A stretch of 9,388 bases of DNA, taken from the NCBI GenBank assembly GCA_018066005.1, contig JAGHSG010000146.1:1-9388 (forward strand), given 5' to 3'. Shown one piece after another: positions 5,091 through 9,388 of this stretch. The translations under genes and the position numbers were made by a program. The notes below the pieces were generated by a model. It was given only the letters and a program-made list of their open reading frames with translations. It was not told where the DNA came from and made no database searches. The stretch is from Bacteroidales bacterium (GTDB lineage Bacteria > Bacteroidota > Bacteroidia > Bacteroidales > Paludibacteraceae). Position 1 is the first letter of the stretch, and every line of letters begins with the position of its first letter.

Positions 5091-8000
5091 ATGAGCATAT
5101 ATAGAACAGCGATACAAAAACCGGTGACGACGGCACTTATCTTTGTTGCCGTTATCATCATTGGTCTATTCTGCTTTACGCAGTTGCCAATTGACCAATT
5201 CCCGGAGATGGATCCCCCGTACGTGACGGTGATGACCACTTACCCGGGTGCTTCCGCCTCCGAGATGGAGACGAACGTGACCAAGGTTATGGAGAACGCC
5301 TTGAACTCCACGGACCACCTTAAACACCTGACCAGTAAGTCCAAGGATAACATATCCATGGTGACGCTGGAAATGGAGTGGGGCAGTAATATGGACGAGA
5401 TAACGAACGACATACGTTCGTACGTCGATATGGTGAAGGATAACCTGCCCGATAACTGCGGTACACCGGTTATCTTCAAGTTATCCACTTCTTCCATGCC
5501 TATTGCCATGTATTCGGTTACTGCCGACGAGTCCTACGCCGGATTGGATAAGTTGCTGAACGATGAGATTGTTCCGCAATTGAACCACATTGACGGAATA
5601 GGTAATATATCCCTATCCGGTTCGCCGGACCGTTATGTCTATATCGACCTGGATCAGCAGAAACTGGACGCATACGGCATATCCCTGGAACAAGTGGGCG
5701 GTGTGGTTAGCGCCAATAACCTGAACTTGTCTTCGGGTACGGTCAAGATGATTAAGGAGCAGTACCAGATGCAGGTGCGCTCGGAATATATCGAGTCCAA
5801 AGAGATAGAAGATCTGATGGTTACTATGTTGCCTTCGGGTCAGCAAGTCTTTGTGCGCGACATAGCCACGGTAAAAGATACCATCAAAGACCTGACTTTG
5901 GACGAGAAAGCCAATGGTCGTGAAGCCGTGCGCCTGATTATTGCCAAGCAGACCGGTGCCAACACGGTGCAGGTTTGTCAGGACGTCAAGAAAGAACTGG
6001 ACCGCATCCAGAAACAAATCCCGTCGGATGTCAAGATAGAGAAGATTTACGAGAGTAGCGAGAACATCCAGAATTCCATCAACTCGTTGGAAGAGTCCGT
6101 GCTATACGCCCTGTTATTCGTGGTGTTGGTCGTTCTGTTCTTCCTCGGTAAATGGCGTGCAACCATTATTATCGGTATAACCATTCCTATTGCATTGATT
6201 ACCGCCTTTGCGTACCTGAAATTAGTAGATTCGAGTATCAACATCATCTCGCTGTGCTCGTTGACGATTGCTATCGGTATGGTGGTGGATGATGCCATCG
6301 TGGTGCTGGAGAATATATCCAAGCACGTGGAGCGTGGCGAACACCCGCGTGAGGCGTCTATCTATGCCACCAACGAGGTGTGGGTGTCGGTTATTGCCAC
6401 AACCTTGGTCTTGGTAGTCGTCTTCGTTCCGCTGACGATGCTGACGGGTATGGCAGGTATCATGTTCCACGAGTTAGGTTGGATTGTGACTATTGTGTGC
6501 TGCACTTCCACCATTGTGGCTATATCGCTGACGCCTATGCTCTGCTCCAAGATGCTCCAACCGCGTCGCGTACACGTGGATGAGAACGGCGACTTGATAG
6601 ACGATGACGCCAACGCCAACACGTGGTATGACAGAACGGTGGTACGTATGCTGGATAAAGTGGATGACTGGTATGCTCAGTCGTTAGGTTGGTGCCTGAA
6701 GCATAAAACGATAACGTTCCTTATTCTGTTTGCGTTCTTTGTCTTCTCATTGATACCTGTCTTCATGGGTAAGATAGGCTTTGACTTCATGCAGGAGCAG
6801 GATAACGGTCGACTGAACGTAACCGTCAAACTGCAACGCGGTACGCGTATTGAGGAGACCCTGAAAACGGCACGTAAGTTGGAAGTTCGCTTCACCGAGT
6901 TGGTTCCGGAGATAGAGATGATTTCTACTTCCGCCGGTTCCAATGACGATGCATCCATATCGGCTATGTTCTCCTCTACCGAGAACAACAAGATATCCAT
7001 GACCGTTCGTACCAACAAGAAATGGCAGCGTACCCGTTCTATCTTTGAGATAGCCGAGGTGCTGCGTAAGGAGATGGCCCGTTATCCGGAGATAACCGAG
7101 TACCAAGCCACCGCTTCGTCGGGTATGGGCGGCGGACAGTCCAACACGGTGGACGTGGAGATATACGGTTACGACTTTGCTACCACATCGCAGATGGCAG
7201 AGCAGGTTAAGTACTTGGCTAAACAGTTACCGGGAGCACGTGACGTCAGCATATCCCGTGAGGATGACCGTCCGGAGATTAAGATAACGGTGGATAAAGA
7301 GAAAGCATCCCGTATGGGCTTGTCTTCCGCTTCCATATCGCAATACTTGCGCTACCGCGTGTACGGTATGCCGTGCGGTTATTTGAAAGAGGACGGTTCG
7401 GAGTACGATATCCTTTGCCGACTGAAAGAAGAGGACCGTAACTCCATTGAGGATATTCTGGACCTGACCATCCCTACCGCTACGGGCGGACAGGTTAAGT
7501 TGTCGGAGGTGGCTTCCATCGGTGAGTACTGGGCTCCGCCTACTATTGAGCGTAAAGCCCGTCAGCGTATCGTGACCATCAAGGTGTTCCCCTACAAGAC
7601 TTCCTTGGGCGATTTGGCACGCGAGTTGGACGATAAAGTGATGAGTCAGATAGACTTCCCGACTGGATACAGTTACCGTTTGGCAGGTACGTATGAGACG
7701 CAGGAAGAGACCTTCGGAAATATGATCCTGTTGTTCCTGCTGATTATTATCCTTGTATATATCGTGATGGCTTCGCAGTCTGAGTCGTTCGCCAAACCGG
7801 GTATTATTATGTTCTCCATTCCGTTTGCCGTCTCGGGTGTACTTATTGCCCTATGGATAACGGGTCGCTCGCTGGATATGATCGGTGCGCTTGGTTTGGT
7901 TCTGCTTGCCGGTATCGTGGTTAAGAACGGTATTGTGCTGGTGGACTACATCAACCTGATGCGTGAACGCAAGTTGCCTTTGGACGAGGCTATCATGGTG

Positions 8001-8267
8001 TCCGGCCGAAGTCGTATCCGTCCTGTGCTGATGACCGCTTTCACCACCGTTTTGGGTATGGTGCCGATGGCCGTCTCCAACGGTGAGGGTGCCGAGATGT
8101 GGCAGCCGTTAGGTATCGTGGTTATCGGCGGTCTGACCGTATCCACCTTCCTGACCCTGTACATAGTGCCTATTCTGTATGGCGCCATCACGAAGGAAGA
8201 TGCCGATGCGGAGCAGAAACGCTTACGCGAGAAGTTTATCTTTATGGATATTAAAGTGAAGAAATAG
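5091..8267 (+). CDS. RND multidrug efflux pump, HAE1/AcrB-type inner membrane transporter
   Basis: At 1058 residues the protein has the normal RND length. It is a trimeric proton-driven antiporter in the inner membrane that takes hydrophobic compounds from the periplasm or membrane and passes them to the adaptor and channel. Helix 1 is at about residues 12-32, followed by a large periplasmic porter domain. A second membrane block starts near 335 and includes IGMVVDDAIVVLENI, where Asp400 and Asp401 match the proton-relay pair Asp407/408 of AcrB. Lys945 in VVKNGIVLVDY and Arg975 in the RIRP motif match AcrB Lys940 and Arg971, so the proton pathway looks intact. These are HAE1 features; the CusA/CzcA metal-export pattern is not seen. 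The second periplasmic loop and the last helices (about 880-1040) are complete. A polar stretch, DENGDLIDDDANAN (about 493-506), forms the cytoplasmic link before helix 7. Substrates are unknown. Confidence 0.95.
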   Translation: MSIYRTAIQKPVTTALIFVAVIIIGLFCFTQLPIDQFPEMDPPYVTVMTTYPGASASEMETNVTKVMENALNSTDHLKHLTSKSKDNISMVTLEMEWGSNMDEITNDIRSYVDMVKDNLPDNCGTPVIFKLSTSSMPIAMYSVTADESYAGLDKLLNDEIVPQLNHIDGIGNISLSGSPDRYVYIDLDQQKLDAYGISLEQVGGVVSANNLNLSSGTVKMIKEQYQMQVRSEYIESKEIEDLMVTMLPSGQQVFVRDIATVKDTIKDLTLDEKANGREAVRLIIAKQTGANTVQVCQDVKKELDRIQKQIPSDVKIEKIYESSENIQNSINSLEESVLYALLFVVLVVLFFLGKWRATIIIGITIPIALITAFAYLKLVDSSINIISLCSLTIAIGMVVDDAIVVLENISKHVERGEHPREASIYATNEVWVSVIATTLVLVVVFVPLTMLTGMAGIMFHELGWIVTIVCCTSTIVAISLTPMLCSKMLQPRRVHVDENGDLIDDDANANTWYDRTVVRMLDKVDDWYAQSLGWCLKHKTITFLILFAFFVFSLIPVFMGKIGFDFMQEQDNGRLNVTVKLQRGTRIEETLKTARKLEVRFTELVPEIEMISTSAGSNDDASISAMFSSTENNKISMTVRTNKKWQRTRSIFEIAEVLRKEMARYPEITEYQATASSGMGGGQSNTVDVEIYGYDFATTSQMAEQVKYLAKQLPGARDVSISREDDRPEIKITVDKEKASRMGLSSASISQYLRYRVYGMPCGYLKEDGSEYDILCRLKEEDRNSIEDILDLTIPTATGGQVKLSEVASIGEYWAPPTIERKARQRIVTIKVFPYKTSLGDLARELDDKVMSQIDFPTGYSYRLAGTYETQEETFGNMILLFLLIIILVYIVMASQSESFAKPGIIMFSIPFAVSGVLIALWITGRSLDMIGALGLVLLAGIVVKNGIVLVDYINLMRERKLPLDEAIMVSGRSRIRPVLMTAFTTVLGMVPMAVSNGEGAEMWQPLGIVVIGGLTVSTFLTLYIVPILYGAITKEDADAEQKRLREKFIFMDIKVKK

Positions 8268-8269
8268 TG

Positions 8270-8297
8270 TAGAGATTAGAGATTAGAGTGTAGAGAT
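8270..8297 (+). repeat. Four-copy 7-bp tandem repeat TAGAGAT before the PII-like gene
   Basis: TAGAGAT, TAGAGAT, TAGAGTG and TAGAGAT lie head to tail from three bases after the RND stop codon to the base immediately before the ATG at 8298. The array is the complete intergenic region, so it must also hold any ribosome-loading signal; the GAG/AGAG cores are only weakly Shine-Dalgarno-like. It resembles the microrepeat before the RND gene in position and in sharing a TAGA core, but differs in period. Confidence 0.85.
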
Positions 8298-8591
8298 ATG
8301 AAAAGTGTCATGATAGTTTTCAACCAAGCCAACACAGAGCGTGTTGAGTATATGCTGGATGTTCTTGGTATCCGCGGATGGTCATTCTTTGAACAAGTGC
8401 AAGGGCAGGGGTCGGTTAATGGCGACCCTCGCCGTGGCACACATGCTTGGCCTGAGATGAACTCGGCAGTCATAACGGTGGTAGAGGATGACAAAGTTCC
8501 CACCTTGTTGGAGTCTGTACAGAAATTAGATGCCCGTAACCCCGAAGTGGGGGTCAAAGCGTTCTCTTGGAATATAGAAGCGATGGTATAA
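8298..8591 (+). CDS. PII-like signalling protein associated with an RND pump
   Basis: The 97-residue product has the beta-alpha-beta-beta-alpha-beta pattern of the GlnB/PII superfamily. MKSVMIVFN is strand 1, residues 12-24 are helix 1, WSFFEQVQGQGS leads into the T-loop, and NSAVITVVEDDKVPTLLESVQKL covers strand 3 and helix 2. The T-loop region GQGSVNGDPRRGTHAWPEMN (36-55) is short and lacks the uridylylated Tyr of GlnB, and the B-loop TGKIGDGK and the C-terminal extension are absent. It is therefore not a classical nitrogen regulator. PII-like proteins elsewhere sit beside transporters (SbtB with bicarbonate transport, DUF3240 with metal RND pumps), so a role in sensing a small molecule and modulating this pump is plausible but inferred. 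It is last in the operon, 30 bases after the pump gene, and its 3' end overlaps mutY by 38 bases. Confidence 0.75.
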   Translation: MKSVMIVFNQANTERVEYMLDVLGIRGWSFFEQVQGQGSVNGDPRRGTHAWPEMNSAVITVVEDDKVPTLLESVQKLDARNPEVGVKAFSWNIEAMV

Positions 8592-9388
8592 GCGTCTCCA
8601 TCGCACGAAGAGTTAGACGGCTGAATGTATAGTCTTCTATATCTTGTAATGATACAGCGACTGTGTCGGGAATAACCGGCAGGGTCGTTGTTTGTTTTAG
8701 CATAAACTTGGCGTGTAAGCGTTGGTGAGACAGTTGGTGTGTCAACTCAACAGCGGGAGTGGTCTGCTTATACGCTTTCTCATCCACTTCGGTCAACGGA
8801 AATTCCCAGAGGTGTTTCCATATATCGTTGCCTTGCCGTTGGCGGATAATTGTCCGCCCTTGGCAGACGTAGATGGTGTAGATGAAATAGCGGTCCCGCA
8901 CTTTGGGGCGTTGTTTGCGCACCGGCAGTAATTCGACCGTATGATGTGCGTATGCTTGGCAGTAGATTTGCAACGGACAGTGTGTGCAGTCCGGGTGTTG
9001 CGGAACACAATACAGCGCTCCAAACTCCATAATGGCGTTATTAAACACGCGTGGCCGGTCTCTATCCAATAACTGCTCCGCCATGGTATGAAAATACTTC
9101 TTACCGGCTGTGGTATCAAAGGCTATATCGGAGTCGCTCAGTCGTGCCAAGACGCGATAGACATTGCCGTCCAAGGCAGGGTAGGGCAGGTTGAAAGCAA
9201 ATCCGGCGATAGCTCCTGCCGTATAATCACCTACACCGGGCATCTGTTTCAGTTCTTCGTAAGTGGAGGGCATCTCGCTAAATAATTGTGCAGCCTTATA
9301 TATATTACGCGCGCGGGAGTAATATCCCAATCCCTGCCATAGGTGCAGGACATCGTCTTCGGAGGCTGCGGCTATAGATTGTATGGTG
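8554..9388 (-). CDS. mutY: A/G-specific adenine glycosylase MutY (N-terminus outside window)
   Basis: MutY removes adenine mispaired with 8-oxoguanine, starting base-excision repair. The frame continues without a stop to the right edge, where TIQSIAAASEDDVLHLWQGL precedes GYYSRARN, so about 50-60 N-terminal residues, including the catalytic Glu, are missing. Visible parts are the helix-hairpin-helix MPGVGDYTAGAIAGFAF, the LDGNVYRVLAR segment with the catalytic Asp, and the iron-sulphur ligands in CVPQHPDCTHCPLQIYC (spacing C-x6-C-x2-C-x5-C). A C-terminal NUDIX-like domain that reads 8-oxoG starts at about FIYTIYVCQGRTII and has the WKHLWEFPL core. The tail (LYSKRTL) ends inside the coding region of the PII-like gene on the other strand. 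The internal TTG near 9330 is not the real start because conserved family sequence continues upstream of it. Confidence 0.95.
   Translation of the reverse strand, partial: TIQSIAAASEDDVLHLWQGLGYYSRARNIYKAAQLFSEMPSTYEELKQMPGVGDYTAGAIAGFAFNLPYPALDGNVYRVLARLSDSDIAFDTTAGKKYFHTMAEQLLDRDRPRVFNNAIMEFGALYCVPQHPDCTHCPLQIYCQAYAHHTVELLPVRKQRPKVRDRYFIYTIYVCQGRTIIRQRQGNDIWKHLWEFPLTEVDEKAYKQTTPAVELTHQLSHQRLHAKFMLKQTTTLPVIPDTVAVSLQDIEDYTFSRLTLRAMETLIPSLLYSKRTL

Noticed and set aside
8539..8553. CCCC-GAAGT-GGGG hairpin just beyond the mutY stop as a terminator
   Set aside because: It has only four firm pairs, no T-tract follows on the minus strand, and the bases encode part of the PII-like protein.
8557..8567. 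AAGCGTTCTCT shared between the PII-like/mutY overlap and the tetR tail repeat
   Set aside because: It is an 11-base match without a palindromic unit or second linker, lies in plausible PII-like coding sequence, and could arise by chance given the number of words compared.

Overview
The window looks like chromosomal DNA from a member of the Bacteroidota, probably an uncultured gut-type Bacteroidales. Both recognisable promoters have the phylum-specific form (TTTG, exactly 20 bases, TAnnTTTG). Leaders are A-rich without classical Shine-Dalgarno sites. The lipoprotein signal, the RND pump set and the C-terminal module of the left-edge protein also fit that group. The assignment is inferred from sequence features only.

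Layout. Bases 1-93 are the last 30 codons of a plus-strand gene, followed by a hairpin terminator. A strong promoter, with a perfect 16-bp palindrome over its -33 box, drives a 454-residue secreted Ntn hydrolase of the choloylglycine hydrolase/acid ceramidase-like superfamily. Its lipoprotein signal appears broken by a Cys-to-Arg change. Directly after it lies a decayed C-terminal piece of an amidohydrolase, then an array of small hairpins separated by a GTTCTATTA-like linker, ending in a perfect intrinsic terminator.

From 1974 to 8591 there is one probable operon: a TetR-family repressor, a TolC-like outer membrane channel, a periplasmic membrane-fusion lipoprotein, an RND (HAE1-type) proton-drug antiporter and a small PII-like protein. 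The repressor probably senses a substrate and controls its own operon. The three pump proteins would form a tripartite efflux complex across both membranes. The PII-like protein is a candidate allosteric modulator of the pump. The right end carries mutY (adenine glycosylase, base-excision repair) on the minus strand, running off the window and overlapping the PII-like gene tail to tail.

The least ordinary feature is the family of short repeats filling the gaps. Hairpin plus TTCTATTA units occur at the left terminator, at 1808-1884, and inverted at 2631-2677, where they encode the last 15 residues of the TetR protein. The operon's two other sizeable gaps each hold a different four-copy microrepeat (8-mer AACTAGAW and 7-mer TAGAGAT) immediately before a start codon.
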